Origin: Myxococcales bacterium
Lineage (GTDB): Bacteria; Myxococcota_A; UBA9042; GCA-2863065
Reading direction: 5' to 3'
NCBI GenBank assembly: GCA_018780435.1
Contig: JADMJS010000147.1
Span: forward strand, 1-53,380
DNA: 53,380 nucleotides
Shown: positions 43,738 through 53,380 of the stretch, one piece after another
How the letters are laid out: each line of letters starts with the position of its first letter
How positions within the stretch are numbered: position 1 is the first letter of the stretch
Position numbers and translations under genes: made by a program
The notes under the pieces: generated by a model
What the model saw: the letters and a program-made list of their open reading frames with translations, nothing else
What the model was told of the DNA's origin: nothing
The model's database searches: none

Positions 43738-46700
43738 GAGCTGGCTGCCTTGCACTCTTGGAATCCGATGATGCCCTTACAGCAGTTCGACAGGCACTTG
43801 GCGTCCTGGTCACAGTTCGCGCCGGCCGCGCGTTTGTCGGCGCAGTAGGCGGCCTGTCCAACCGGTTCAGCGCAGTATTCGTCGCTGGCGCATTGGCTGT
43901 CGACCTCGCAGACGCAGACGTTGCCAATGCCGCACTGACCGGTGGTGCAGTCTTCGTTCTGATAGCAGAACGAGCCGATGCTTCTCTTCGGCCACGCGAC
44001 GCACTTGCCGCTACTACAGTAGTTGGAAGTGCAATTGTCATTGGCGGTGCAGGCCCCTCCAAACCCGAGCTTCGGCAGGCACCGGTCGTCGCCGTTCTTC
44101 TCGCAATACTGCCCCGTTGTGCAGTCGCTGGTGACGTCGCAGCGACACCGACCGTCGGTACACCGGCCCTTGATACACTGGTCATCGTGGCAACACGTCG
44201 CTAGCAGCACGAGGCTGTTCGGCGTGACGCACTTCCCGTTGATGGTCGCCGTGCAATAGTTCGACGCGCATACGCTTCCAGAGCCACAGCCGCTTGCGCA
44301 CTCGGACTGGAGGAACACGCAACTGTTGCTCTTGCAGTACTTACCGGTCGGACACTGTCCATCGTTCGTGCACCCGCAAACCCCGCCGGTGCACTTGTCC
44401 GTGTCGCATTGAGCGTCCTCACAACATGACTGCCCCACGCTCCGAGAGTCCGCGACGATACAGCTCCCGGAGATACAGGAGAGGCCCGCTGCGCACTGGC
44501 TGGAGTCGTTGCAGCTCCCACACGACGTCGCCAGGGGCTCGCATGTGTTCTTGGTGGTGATGTTGGTCTTGCAGAACTGATTGCTTGCACAGTCTGCGTC
44601 GGAGTCGCACACACACGTCCCCGGCGAGCAGGCGAAGCTCGAGCATTGGCCGCTCGCACACTGTGTATCCGCGATACAGGCGGCGTCGATGGGCCTGTTA
44701 GGGGCCTTACAGACTCCGCAGACGCACAGGTCCGAGGCACATTGCCGCCGGTCTGTGCAGCCCGTGTCCGCCGGCTTTTTCTGGTGGCACAGGTTGTCGC
44801 CCCCGACCTCGAAGGAGCAATACTGATCCGTGTCGCATTGGCGGTCCTCGCTGCACTTGCAACGTCCCGGATTGGGGTCACCGCAGACGTGCCCGCATTG
44901 ATTCGAGCGGCACTCGGCGTCGACGTAACACTCCGCGTTCACCGCTTTGGAGACCGGCGTGTAGCAGCGCCCACAGGGGTCGACGTCGGACTCCGTCGAG
45001 CAGAACCCGCTGTCGCAACGGAGACTCGTATTGCAGGTCTGCCCGTCGGCCTTCAGAGGCTTGCAGGAGTTCGTGCCAATCGACCCAAGCACCCCTTGGT
45101 CGCAGTAGAAGCCCGTCCCACAGTCCTCGTCGTCGATGCAGACGCACTTCCCGTTGAAGCACGCCTCACCGGAGCAGCGGCCGACGGTACACTCCGGGTC
45201 GACCTTGCAGGTCTCGCCGAGGTCCTTCGTCCCCGGGCTGTAGCAGGCGCCGATGTTGACACCGAGTGCGTCTGACGTGATGCAGCCACAGTTGCCGGAG
45301 ATGCAGTGTTTGTTCTTGCCGCAGGCCTGCCCGTCGGCGAGGCGCGGCTTGCACTGGGCAAACACGCACATCTCGTCCTCCGGGCAGAACTCCGAGCCGA
45401 GGCAGAAGTTGCCGCAGCCGAGCGACGGCGTCAGCGGCACGCCTTCGCCGTCGATGCAGATGGTCACTCCGCAATCGAACACATCGGAGTGGTTGGCATC
45501 CGGGTTGGCCGAGTATTTACCGGTCCCACAGAACTGCCAGGTTTGAAAGTCGAGCTCCATGTCCATCACGAGACCGCCCAGGTTGATCTTGAAGCCCACG
45601 ATCGTGAGCGTCCCGAAATCGAGGGTGGTCGTCAGCCGGAGGTGGGTCTTGTCGATCTCGATGCTCCCCGACAGCAGCTCCAGTCCAAAGAGCAGCAGAG
45701 AGCCGTCGACGTCGATGAACCAGTCGGGGCTATTCAGCTTGGTGTCGAACTCGCCGAGGATGCCGATGTCGCCGAGGCCCGCCGGGAGGTTGGTCGTCAG
45801 ATCGATGTCGCCGGATGCTTCGAGCACATTCTGGAACACGGACGTGCAGTTCTCGGTCGGGCACCCGAACGAGACTGTCGCGCCGCCCAAGGTCTGGACA
45901 TTGCCCGAGAGCTTCTCGAAGGCGAGCTTGCCGGTGGCGGCGAAGCTCGCGTTCAGGAGATTGATGGTGGCGAAGAGCCCATCGTCGAAGTCGCCGGGCA
46001 CGAAGTTCGGGCCGTACCCACCCGCGATGAAGGTGCCGAACCCGACCGGCAAGATCTTGAAGTCCTTGACGAAGAGCGTGCCCGTGGCCTCGCCGCCGCC
46101 GATGGCGACCTGCACCCCACCAACGACGTCGGTGTCGATGAAGGGGATGTCGACGCGCGCGCCAGCCTGCATCCAAAAGCCAGGGCCGTCGCCGCTTCCC
46201 GGAGAGCCCGGGACCCGGAGCGCCAGCTTGAAGCGCAGGTCCTGGTCGTTCGGGTCGAGCACGGCCGCAGCCGCGCCCACGTAGTCGCCGTGGATGCGCG
46301 AACCCGTCGAGTAGTAGCGCGAGTTGTGCACGACGCCGTCGCCCGAGTCCGGGTCGAGGTCGAACTCGTAACGCGCGGCGAGGTCCGGGTCTTCGTGGTA
46401 ACCCCACGCGAGGAAACGGCTATTGGCCTTCAGGTCAGCCGGCGTGCGTGCGCTGGTCCAGAGTCGGATGTCGTCGACGGCGGTGCAGCCCTTCCCGATC
46501 ACCAGCGGCGCGTCGTTGAGCGCCGGGCTGGGCAGGTTGTTGCCGGTGACCGACGCGGGCACCTTCGTGCCGTCGACATAGAGGCCAGCCTTGCCGCCAT
46601 CGAAGACGGCCGCCACGTGGACCCATTGGCCGGGGCTGACCACGCCCGCGTCGCTGCTCCACACGCGCTCGATCCCAGAGCCTCGGAAGCGCATCGAGAG

Positions 46701-49700
46701 CGCGCCTTTCGTGGTCGCTAGCCCCGACTTGCCGATCCCGAGCGCCCACCCAGAGACGGCGTCCTCTTTCGACGCGACGACGTGCGCGAACGCGCCCGCA
46801 GCGAGCGTGTCGATCTTGACCCAGCCTTCCACGGTACCGGACGGAAGGTCGAGGCGCGGGCGGTCCGGGATGACGACCGTACCGCCGTTCATCTTCGCGT
46901 AGTTACGGAAGGGATCGCCCGTGAGCTCGACGACGTCGAGGCCCAGGATGTCCACGGGCTCCATCGCGCCTTCGATGAAGAGCCCCTTGGTGTCCGCGAA
47001 GCCGAGGAGGCTCACGTCGGTGGTCCCGATGGTGGCGATGAGCTGGCTGAGTAGACCCGGTTTCCATTCGAGCCCGAAGAGGTCGAGGTGGTGCGTCGAA
47101 GCGTAGACCGTGAGCTTCTTCACGCCGATGGAGAGTGGCGACGTGTCGATGTTCGGCAGAGAGATGGTGGGCAGGCTGTCTGGCAGCCACCCCTGGAGCA
47201 CCACGAAGAGCGCGTTGTGGAAGTTGATGTAATCGCCCGGGAAGTTCAGGTTCGCCAGCTCGACCCGGAAGAGGAATGTCGGGAGCGGCGCACATACCCC
47301 GAATAGGCACAGCCCGGACGGGGTCGGGGCCAGGTCCACGAAGAAGGTGCCGCCCATCTGAGCGATGTTCGAGGGCGGGGCCGGAGGGGGTGAGGTCGGG
47401 TCGAAGATCGTCGGTGGGATGGGCCACGCGGCGAGCGACGGCCAGCTCGCGCCGCCTTTGCGCCAGAAGAGGTCGCCGTTGAAGCCGATGGCACTGACCA
47501 CCGGCGGTGCCGAGCTCATCAGCATGTCGAGCTTCAGCGCGGGGTTCTGGATCGCGAAGCCCGTGAGGCCCACCACATCGAGCCAACGACCGACGAGGCT
47601 CATGTCCATCTGGAGGCGAACGGTGCCGGGATCGACGGCGAGCGCGAGCTCGGCCGAGCCGATGAGCGGCGGGTTCGTGCCGTTGTCCTTCGGTACGAAC
47701 GTGGACTCGGCGATGAGCGAGACCGAGGCGCTGGTGCCCGCGAGTTCACCTTCGATCGCCATCGAGTTCAGCGTGAGCGTCTTCACGCCGGGGAAGTTCT
47801 GGTCGGCGCGGATGAGCTTCCAGTCGCCGTCGATGCTGGCGGCGACCTTGACCGACGAGGTCGTGATCGTGCAGCCGAAGAGCACCACGGGGCGACTTTC
47901 ACCAATGGGGAAGGGCGTCTCCGCGAGCGAGAAGAGCGAGAGGCCCGCGGGCAGATCGATGTCGTCGATGAGGTCGCCTGGGGTTTTCCACAGGTCGAAG
48001 TCGGGTATTTCGATGCTTGAGAGCACGATGCTGGCGCCCTGAAGCTGGCCGAGGAAGGGCAGGTTGGTGTTCTGGAGCGCGCCGCGTAGCCAGAAGCCCG
48101 CCCCGGAGGCTGCACTCGGGACCGCGTCGCCGCCCGATCCGCCCGGGAGCGTCGGTTGCGGCGGTCCGCCGGGCGCGTTGCCCGGGAAGATGGCGCCACC
48201 GTCTACGCTGATCTCGGTGTCCTGTTGTTCGGTGCAGGGCGCGAAGATGCAGACCGAGGCCGTGGCGCCGAAGCCGACGCTGAAGACGCCAGCCGGCACG
48301 TCGACCGACACGAACGCCGAGCCTTCATCGATCGTGAAGTTCTGCGCGAGCGACGGGATGGGCGCGAAGTCCGTCGGGAGCGCCGCCGTGAGTGTGAACT
48401 TGCCTGTGTGATCGACGATGGCGGTGACCGCGAGCTCGAGCGAGAGCGGCCCGGCGGCGAGCGCGAAGGTGCCCCCGAGGCTCACTTCGAACTGGCCTGA
48501 CGTGTCGACGCTGCCCGTGACGGTGACGTCGGCGATGGTGAGGCCCGCGACCGGCGAGAACGACGGCGCCGACGCGCTGAACGAGAGCGACGTCATCGAG
48601 CCTTGGCGGGTCAGCTTGCCCGTGACGGCGTCGAGGCTGAAATTGGCGCCCGGTATGGGCTTCCACACCGTGTCCGGCGCGAGGGTGACGTCGAGGTTGT
48701 AGTTGCTGCCGATCTTCCAATTGCCGTTCACGAGCAGTGTGGCCTTCTGGGCGCCGGTCCCCACGTTCAGCGTGCCGTCGAGCTTCAGATTGTCCTTGGT
48801 GAAGGTCAGCGTCGCCGGATCGATCGCGAAGCCGGGCGCGAGGTCGAGGTCGGCGACCGTGAGCGTCATCCGGCTCAGGTTCTGGCCTGCCAAAGTACCC
48901 GTGATATCAAAGGACTCGCCCGCGATGGTGGCCGTCCCCGTGGCGGTCACCGAGAGGCACGTGGCGTCGTCACCGCAGCCTTCGGACACGATACAGGCGG
49001 AGACCGTGACGTCCGTAAACGGGACCCCCTGCAGCACGCGGTCGACCGTCGCCGTGAGGCAGCCGGTGACCGGCTGGCCCGCGACCTTGGTCAGCGTGCC
49101 CGCGAGGGTCGTGGTGCCGAAGACGCCGACCTCGCCGGTCCCGCTCAGGGTGAAAGTCCATGCCCCGTTCGAGCCGAGCTTGGCGTAGAGGCTCGCGCTC
49201 GTGAGCGAGACCTGGCCGTCGAGCGAGATGTCGCCCATCGACGTGGCGGTCACCTCCATGCTCCATGCGCCGCCGAGCTTCAGGAGCTGACCCGAGAGCG
49301 TCTGGACCTCGAAGGGCACCTGGGCCACGGGGCGCCACGTCTTTCCCTCCGGCATCGTGATCGAGAGGCCGAGGTTGCCGCTCGAGGACCAAGCCCCCGT
49401 GACGTCGGCGATGAGCTGCTGCGCACCGACGCCTGCGGAGAAGCGGCCGTCGAGAGTCCAGAAGGTGCCGCCCTTCTCCGTCGTGAGGGTGGCCTTTCGA
49501 ATGCGCATGTAGGGCCCGAGCGCGAGGCGGGTCACTGTCAGACTGAGGGCCCAGGGTGAGCCGAGGGAGAGTGTCCCCGTGACTTTGGTGTTCTGGCCTT
49601 CGAGGGCCGCTTTGGCTTCGAGGGTCGCGGTAAAGGGGGTGGCGCCCGTCTTCTTCACCTCGAGCGCGATCTCGGTCAGGCCAAGTCCGGTGACGGTCCC

Positions 49701-51761
49701 CGCTGCCGTGCCGCGGAGTGAGACGATGAGCGGAGCCCCGCTGCCGGTGCGCGAGAGGGTGCCGTTCAGCCGCGTCGTGAACGGGCCAACGGTCGCGTCC
49801 GTGGCGAGACGAATGGTCCACGCGGAGTTCGTGGTGATGATCGTCGTCACCGTGGCGTTCGTGAGCGAGAGGCCCGGCGCGAGCGTCGCGGAGGTGGCCG
49901 TCCCTTGGAGAGTCGCTTTCCAGATCCCGGATTGGCGCTGCAGTCGTCCGCCAATGGCCCCGACGCTGAGCGCGATGGAGCTGAATGGTTTCCAGGGCTT
50001 GGTCGGATCCACGGTGAAGGTGAGCGAGAGATCGGAGTTCTTGCGATAGGCGCCGGAGACCATCAGTTCCAGGCCCCCGCCGACGCCCGCGAGCTTCACG
50101 CCGGCCGTGAGCGCGATCGCGGTCTCGCCTTTGCCGAACGCGAGGTGTGCTTCGGTCAGGCTCACGAGGCCACCGGCGACCAGCTCCACTTCGGCGATCA
50201 TGAGGTGGACGTTCCACGCGCTCCCGAGGGTCACTTCGCCGCGGAAGGCGGGGGTCATGGACTCGAAAGCGACGCGCCCGTGCAGATCGACCACGTCGAC
50301 TTTGGCGACGCCGCCCTCGTTCTTGATGCAGACCGTCATCACGAGCACCGGGAACTCAAGGCCGAGCGCGGTGCCGGTCGCCGTGGCCGTGAGGCAGCCC
50401 GTGAGCGGGCCGCCGGGCTCGTCACGCGATAGGTCGCCCGTGAGGCGGCCGGTGAAGGGTCCGGCCGTGAAGTCGCCCGCGACGGCGACCTTGAAAGGTT
50501 CGCCGAGCGCGTCTTCGGCGTCGTAGCTCAGCGTTGCGCTCGTGAGGGTCAGGTTCTGGGCGACGAGCAGCGACGGGACATCGACGACCAGCGTTGGCGC
50601 GCTCCCCGTCGTGAACGTCCCCGTGATGGCGATGCCGGGGACGCCGCCGGCGATCCCGATGCCGGTGAGCGTGCCCGTCTCGACGCCGGTGGTGCTGCGG
50701 CAGAGCGAGGCCGTGGCGCCGACGAGCTTCAGGAGCGGGAGGTCGACCGAGACGTTGCCGCTGACGCACCACGAGATGGGGGCGCTGGCGGAGGCCCGCG
50801 AGAGAGTGCCCGTCACGTCGGAGAGGCCGAGCAGGCCGAAGTGGAACTTGCCCGAGACGGCGACGCTGGCCGCACCCGTCGCCGGGATGGCCGCGCCGAG
50901 CTTCAGGGCGTTCGGGGGCCCGAAGCGCTCCCAGCCGTCGCAGTCGGTGTCTACGCCGTCGTTAGCGACTTCCGAGCCCGCGCAGGCGGCCGTGCAGCCT
51001 TCGTCGGTTTGGCCGTCGCAGTCGTCGTCGACGTCGTTGCAGGCTTCGGTCGTGCCGGTGGCGCCGAGGCAGGGGTACTCGCACCCGTCGCTCTGCGTGG
51101 TGTTCTTGTTGAGGTAACCCGGGGCGCACGTCGAGACCACACACTGGTTCGTCCCGCACGCGCCCGTGCCCATGAACTGCTTGCAGATCGCGCCGACGTC
51201 CGCCTCGTGGACGCACCCGAGGACGACGTCGCAGGTGTCGATGGTGCAGTCGTCGTCGTCGTCGCAGTCGGTCTCGCCGCTCCCGAGGCAGGCGCTCCCG
51301 AAGCAGGTGTCGCCTGCCGTGCAGCGGTCGCCGTCGTCGCAGTAGCTCCCGTCGCCGTCGACGCATTGGTTCGTGGGTTCGGACCCACACATCGGCGAGC
51401 TCGGCGTGGCCGGGCACTCGCACTTCGCGGCGCATTCGCCCTCGGCGAGCGCGACGCAGGCCAGGTCCCATTGGCCGCTACAACAATGCGGGTCCTTGTC
51501 GCAGACGCAGGAGATACAGCCGGCGTCGCCGCAGCTCGGTCCTTCCTGCGTACAACAACAGTCGACGCCCGTCGCGGTCGTGAGCGCGCTCTGAACGCTG
51601 GCGGTGCCGGCCGGGCCGCTCGACGAGGCGAAGCGATTCACGTCGCTCCTCGCGGAGACGACGTCCGGCGAGCTGGCCTTGTCGGAGCACCCCGCCAAGA
51701 CGAGGAATACTGCCAAAGAAAACAAGCGCCTAGCGGGCGATGCACGACGGATTCGAGTCAC
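43728..51761 (-). CDS. Giant lipoprotein: MopE-type motif, beta-repeat array, LamG-like domain, disulfide-rich tail
   Basis: 2677 aa from GTG 51761, which has a perfect AGGAGG with six-base spacer. The signal RRLFSLAVFLVLAGC gives a lipidated cysteine. Residues ~64-265 are disulfide-rich, ending with CNDVDDDCDGQTDEGC, the MopE-type metal-binding-protein motif. Residues ~275-1590 are tandem beta segments of ~100-130 aa (SVSLIAESTFVP, LTGDLSRDEPGG, VTGTLSLGSPWALSLT, GKTWRPVAQVPFEV), predicted as a long repetitive beta structure. A LamG-like domain lies at ~1618-1808 (TVEGWVKIDTLAAGAF, PGQWVHVAAVFDGGKAGLYV). More beta sequence follows, then a ~600-residue cysteine array (CxSDxxCxSGxCxxxxC, CDTDQYC). 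It is first gene of a two-gene operon. It looks like a long fibre-like surface protein; function is unknown. Confidence 0.87.
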   Translation of the reverse strand: MTRIRRASPARRLFSLAVFLVLAGCSDKASSPDVVSARSDVNRFASSSGPAGTASVQSALTTATGVDCCCTQEGPSCGDAGCISCVCDKDPHCCSGQWDLACVALAEGECAAKCECPATPSSPMCGSEPTNQCVDGDGSYCDDGDRCTAGDTCFGSACLGSGETDCDDDDDCTIDTCDVVLGCVHEADVGAICKQFMGTGACGTNQCVVSTCAPGYLNKNTTQSDGCEYPCLGATGTTEACNDVDDDCDGQTDEGCTAACAGSEVANDGVDTDCDGWERFGPPNALKLGAAIPATGAASVAVSGKFHFGLLGLSDVTGTLSRASASAPISWCVSGNVSVDLPLLKLVGATASLCRSTTGVETGTLTGIGIAGGVPGIAITGTFTTGSAPTLVVDVPSLLVAQNLTLTSATLSYDAEDALGEPFKVAVAGDFTAGPFTGRLTGDLSRDEPGGPLTGCLTATATGTALGLEFPVLVMTVCIKNEGGVAKVDVVDLHGRVAFESMTPAFRGEVTLGSAWNVHLMIAEVELVAGGLVSLTEAHLAFGKGETAIALTAGVKLAGVGGGLELMVSGAYRKNSDLSLTFTVDPTKPWKPFSSIALSVGAIGGRLQRQSGIWKATLQGTATSATLAPGLSLTNATVTTIITTNSAWTIRLATDATVGPFTTRLNGTLSRTGSGAPLIVSLRGTAAGTVTGLGLTEIALEVKKTGATPFTATLEAKAALEGQNTKVTGTLSLGSPWALSLTVTRLALGPYMRIRKATLTTEKGGTFWTLDGRFSAGVGAQQLIADVTGAWSSSGNLGLSITMPEGKTWRPVAQVPFEVQTLSGQLLKLGGAWSMEVTATSMGDISLDGQVSLTSASLYAKLGSNGAWTFTLSGTGEVGVFGTTTLAGTLTKVAGQPVTGCLTATVDRVLQGVPFTDVTVSACIVSEGCGDDATCLSVTATGTATIAGESFDITGTLAGQNLSRMTLTVADLDLAPGFAIDPATLTFTKDNLKLDGTLNVGTGAQKATLLVNGNWKIGSNYNLDVTLAPDTVWKPIPGANFSLDAVTGKLTRQGSMTSLSFSASAPSFSPVAGLTIADVTVTGSVDTSGQFEVSLGGTFALAAGPLSLELAVTAIVDHTGKFTLTAALPTDFAPIPSLAQNFTIDEGSAFVSVDVPAGVFSVGFGATASVCIFAPCTEQQDTEISVDGGAIFPGNAPGGPPQPTLPGGSGGDAVPSAASGAGFWLRGALQNTNLPFLGQLQGASIVLSSIEIPDFDLWKTPGDLIDDIDLPAGLSLFSLAETPFPIGESRPVVLFGCTITTSSVKVAASIDGDWKLIRADQNFPGVKTLTLNSMAIEGELAGTSASVSLIAESTFVPKDNGTNPPLIGSAELALAVDPGTVRLQMDMSLVGRWLDVVGLTGFAIQNPALKLDMLMSSAPPVVSAIGFNGDLFWRKGGASWPSLAAWPIPPTIFDPTSPPPAPPSNIAQMGGTFFVDLAPTPSGLCLFGVCAPLPTFLFRVELANLNFPGDYINFHNALFVVLQGWLPDSLPTISLPNIDTSPLSIGVKKLTVYASTHHLDLFGLEWKPGLLSQLIATIGTTDVSLLGFADTKGLFIEGAMEPVDILGLDVVELTGDPFRNYAKMNGGTVVIPDRPRLDLPSGTVEGWVKIDTLAAGAFAHVVASKEDAVSGWALGIGKSGLATTKGALSMRFRGSGIERVWSSDAGVVSPGQWVHVAAVFDGGKAGLYVDGTKVPASVTGNNLPSPALNDAPLVIGKGCTAVDDIRLWTSARTPADLKANSRFLAWGYHEDPDLAARYEFDLDPDSGDGVVHNSRYYSTGSRIHGDYVGAAAAVLDPNDQDLRFKLALRVPGSPGSGDGPGFWMQAGARVDIPFIDTDVVGGVQVAIGGGEATGTLFVKDFKILPVGFGTFIAGGYGPNFVPGDFDDGLFATINLLNASFAATGKLAFEKLSGNVQTLGGATVSFGCPTENCTSVFQNVLEASGDIDLTTNLPAGLGDIGILGEFDTKLNSPDWFIDVDGSLLLFGLELLSGSIEIDKTHLRLTTTLDFGTLTIVGFKINLGGLVMDMELDFQTWQFCGTGKYSANPDANHSDVFDCGVTICIDGEGVPLTPSLGCGNFCLGSEFCPEDEMCVFAQCKPRLADGQACGKNKHCISGNCGCITSDALGVNIGACYSPGTKDLGETCKVDPECTVGRCSGEACFNGKCVCIDDEDCGTGFYCDQGVLGSIGTNSCKPLKADGQTCNTSLRCDSGFCSTESDVDPCGRCYTPVSKAVNAECYVDAECRSNQCGHVCGDPNPGRCKCSEDRQCDTDQYCSFEVGGDNLCHQKKPADTGCTDRRQCASDLCVCGVCKAPNRPIDAACIADTQCASGQCSSFACSPGTCVCDSDADCASNQFCKTNITTKNTCEPLATSCGSCNDSSQCAAGLSCISGSCIVADSRSVGQSCCEDAQCDTDKCTGGVCGCTNDGQCPTGKYCKSNSCVFLQSECASGCGSGSVCASNYCTATINGKCVTPNSLVLLATCCHDDQCIKGRCTDGRCRCDVTSDCTTGQYCEKNGDDRCLPKLGFGGACTANDNCTSNYCSSGKCVAWPKRSIGSFCYQNEDCTTGQCGIGNVCVCEVDSQCASDEYCAEPVGQAAYCADKRAAGANCDQDAKCLSNCCKGIIGFQECKAASSCN

Positions 51762-51898
51762 GGGAGTCCTCCTGACCAACGGCGCGATGGCGCTCGTTTA
51801 TCAGGTTCGTCGATGAATGCCATGGGAGGTACCCCAACTTGTGTGGGGGGTGATCGGCGGAGGTTGAGCCGAGGCCACCGCCCGACTAGCATGCGGGC
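51762..51898. promoter_or_regulatory. Divergent promoter region
   Basis: These 137 bases lie between two divergent lipoprotein genes and must carry both promoters. The AGGAGG at 51768-51773 (minus) fixes the GTG start at 51761. No strong Shine-Dalgarno is seen before ATG 51899 (GCGGGC only). Core promoter boxes could not be assigned. Confidence 0.45.
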
Positions 51899-53380
51899 AT
51901 GAAACGCATTTCAGTCGCTGCTTGCTCTTCCGCTCTCTGGGTCGCTTTCGCCTGTGCCGGGTGCGGTGAGGACGCCACGACCGACACCGTGGTGGACTCC
52001 GGCGCGACGGATGTGGCCGCGGGCGACGCGGCCACGGGCGACACCTCGACTGAGACCACCGGCGACGACACCACCGACCTCTGTTCGGTGGACGCCCAGC
52101 CTGGCACCTACTGTGAAGCCTCGCGGGCCGACTGGTGCGCCTGGCTCGAGGCTCGGACCGACGTGACTCGGTGGAAGCTCGTCGTCACGAGCGCGGAGTC
52201 GGAGGCTTGCGTGATCGACCGGCTCGAAGCGGCGGGCGCGACCGAGGTCGTGGCCAGCGGCTCTGAATCGGGCACGAGCACACGAGAAGTCTCGGCCAAG
52301 GGCACGTGGGCGCAGGTCGGTCCGACGTGCCGTTCCGGCTTGACCGCCGACTGCCTCAACTACGAGCTCCAACTCGAGTTCTGCGGCGCCTTCACCACGG
52401 TGGAGACCTGCAGCGCACAAATCGTGTGCACCGTGAGCCCAATGAGCTCGTACGGCACGCGTGTTCCGGCGGGGGAGTTTTGCCGCGAACCGGACCAGTT
52501 TGCGGTTTGTCTAGGCTTGCCCGACGGATGCGAAGGGATGGAGAGTGTGTATCGCTCCCCGGCCGGCGAGTGCTGGAAGTTCAACAGCCAGTGTGCGTTC
52601 CCCGAGAGCTGGGGCAAGCCGCTCGGCGGCGCCACCCTCTGTCCGCGGGTGCAGGATATCGACCTCCTCCCCATCTGCGGCCAGGCCTTCGACTTCGCGT
52701 CGTACCCCGTTCGAGAAGACGGCCCCTGGAAGGTCGGCTACCGCACGACCGACGTGACCTACGACCCGCCGGGTGGCCCGGCCGGGCGCACCATCCAGAT
52801 TCACGTCTGGTACCCGACGACGGCCTCGGAGGGCGAACACCCCACCTGGTACGGCCTCTTCACCGACCCGGTCGCCGTCATCGACGCGCCCCTCGCCGCG
52901 GTCCCCTGGGAGGACAAGTGGCCGGTCTTCGTCCACTCTCACGGCCATCAGGGCTTCGCGGGTAACAGCGCGTTCCTGCACCGCTATTTCGCCTCGCACG
53001 GCTGGATCGTCGCGGTCCCTGACCACACCGGGAACACCCTCGGCGAGAACCTCGATCCCCGCCCGGAGTGGATGTACTTCGTACGTTCGCTGGACCTCTC
53101 TAAGACCATCGACACGTTCGAAGCGGGCTTCCCGGGCCTCGGCCTCCCGCCCGAGAAGCTCGGTACGGACAAAGTGCTCCTCGGCGGCCACAGCTACGGC
53201 GTCGTCACCGGCTGGGCCTCGCTCGGCGCCACCTTTGCGAGCGGCGCGGAGTTCGACGCGGGCCCGTGTGCGGACTGTACGCCCGAGGAGAAGGCGGCCT
53301 TCACCGCCGGCGCCGACGACCCCCGCTTCGTCGCCGGGGTCCTCATGGCCGGCTCCATCAGCCGCACGTGGTTCGGCGCG
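51899..53380 (+). CDS. Lipoprotein alpha/beta-hydrolase, PAF-acetylhydrolase-like (C-terminus outside window)
   Basis: 494 codons visible from ATG 51899 without a stop. MKRISVAACSSALWVAFACA precedes lipidated Cys22. A short Asp/Thr-rich linker follows. Residues ~60-250 form a cysteine-containing N-terminal region whose family I do not recognise. From ~255 the hydrolase begins: VGYRTTDVTYDPPGGP, IQIHVWYPTT, oxyanion-hole HSHGHQGFAGN (~340), FASHGWIVAVPDHTGNT and the nucleophile elbow LLGGHSYGVVTG (Ser432). This order resembles platelet-activating-factor acetylhydrolase-type esterases, which remove short acyl chains from phospholipids. The acid and histidine should lie beyond the window. The lipid anchor places it in the outer membrane or periplasm. 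Confidence 0.88.
   Translation, partial: MKRISVAACSSALWVAFACAGCGEDATTDTVVDSGATDVAAGDAATGDTSTETTGDDTTDLCSVDAQPGTYCEASRADWCAWLEARTDVTRWKLVVTSAESEACVIDRLEAAGATEVVASGSESGTSTREVSAKGTWAQVGPTCRSGLTADCLNYELQLEFCGAFTTVETCSAQIVCTVSPMSSYGTRVPAGEFCREPDQFAVCLGLPDGCEGMESVYRSPAGECWKFNSQCAFPESWGKPLGGATLCPRVQDIDLLPICGQAFDFASYPVREDGPWKVGYRTTDVTYDPPGGPAGRTIQIHVWYPTTASEGEHPTWYGLFTDPVAVIDAPLAAVPWEDKWPVFVHSHGHQGFAGNSAFLHRYFASHGWIVAVPDHTGNTLGENLDPRPEWMYFVRSLDLSKTIDTFEAGFPGLGLPPEKLGTDKVLLGGHSYGVVTGWASLGATFASGAEFDAGPCADCTPEEKAAFTAGADDPRFVAGVLMAGSISRTWFGA

Noticed and set aside
1040..53380. MYXO-CTERM or LPXTG-type sorting signals on the surface proteins
   Set aside because: No C-terminal transmembrane helix with basic tail is present; the anchors are N-terminal lipoboxes instead.

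Overview
This is GC-rich DNA of myxobacterial (Myxococcota / Bradymonadota-like) character. That reading rests on the very large, cysteine-rich, lipidated surface proteins that fill the window, built from knots of the type C-x3-C-x-G-[KR]-x-C-G-x-D-G-C-G-G-x-C-G-x-C, and on strong Shine-Dalgarno sequences with frequent GTG/TTG starts. No 16S rRNA or other phylogenetic marker is present, so the taxon is an inference. No tRNA, rRNA or CRISPR was seen.

Layout. (1) 1-901 (-): partial MDR-type quinone oxidoreductase. (2) 1040-16245 (-): a tightly coupled operon. In transcription order it holds a 3154-aa secreted giant (13 CGxDGCGG knots, a somatomedin-B-like domain, LamG-like folds and a nested SUEL lectin domain), a possible 22-aa linking ORF, a membrane-anchored protein with a beta-rich N-terminal region and HEAT-like repeats, and two cysteine-rich lipoproteins. 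Every junction overlaps or touches. A 64-aa secreted CX3C miniprotein is divergent from it (16683-16877). (3) 17231-18810 (-): TetR regulator and alpha/beta hydrolase. (4) 18835-28516: a decayed zone with three broken copies of one gene's 3' end, an OmpA/TSP3 pseudogene, a radical-SAM pseudogene and the remnant of an inverted duplicate of the locus to its right. Embedded in it are an intact FG-GAP lipoprotein and an AAA-ATPase + TOPRIM-like pair that resembles anti-phage modules. (5) 28743-40171 (+): a two-gene operon of a 2399-aa C-type-lectin lipoprotein and a 1410-aa lipoprotein with CX3C, PPC-like, SMB-like and CGDDGCGG modules. (6) 40171-40659: small debris including a VapB-like antitoxin remnant. 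(7) 40660-51761 (-): a two-gene operon, a 2677-aa MopE-motif/beta-repeat/LamG lipoprotein followed by a lipoprotein with eight CX3C modules. (8) 51899-53380 (+): partial lipoprotein with a PAF-acetylhydrolase-like hydrolase domain.

Together, most intact genes look like components of an elaborate cell surface: lectin-like and matrix-like modules presented by lipid anchors. The operon at 1040-16245 is the best candidate for an undescribed system, because it pairs a giant multi-lectin secreted protein with a putative large-lipid-transfer-like/HEAT protein and two dedicated lipoproteins. The decayed zone suggests that these modular genes duplicate, recombine and decay often. Domain calls were made by eye from cysteine spacing and motifs; no profile search was run.
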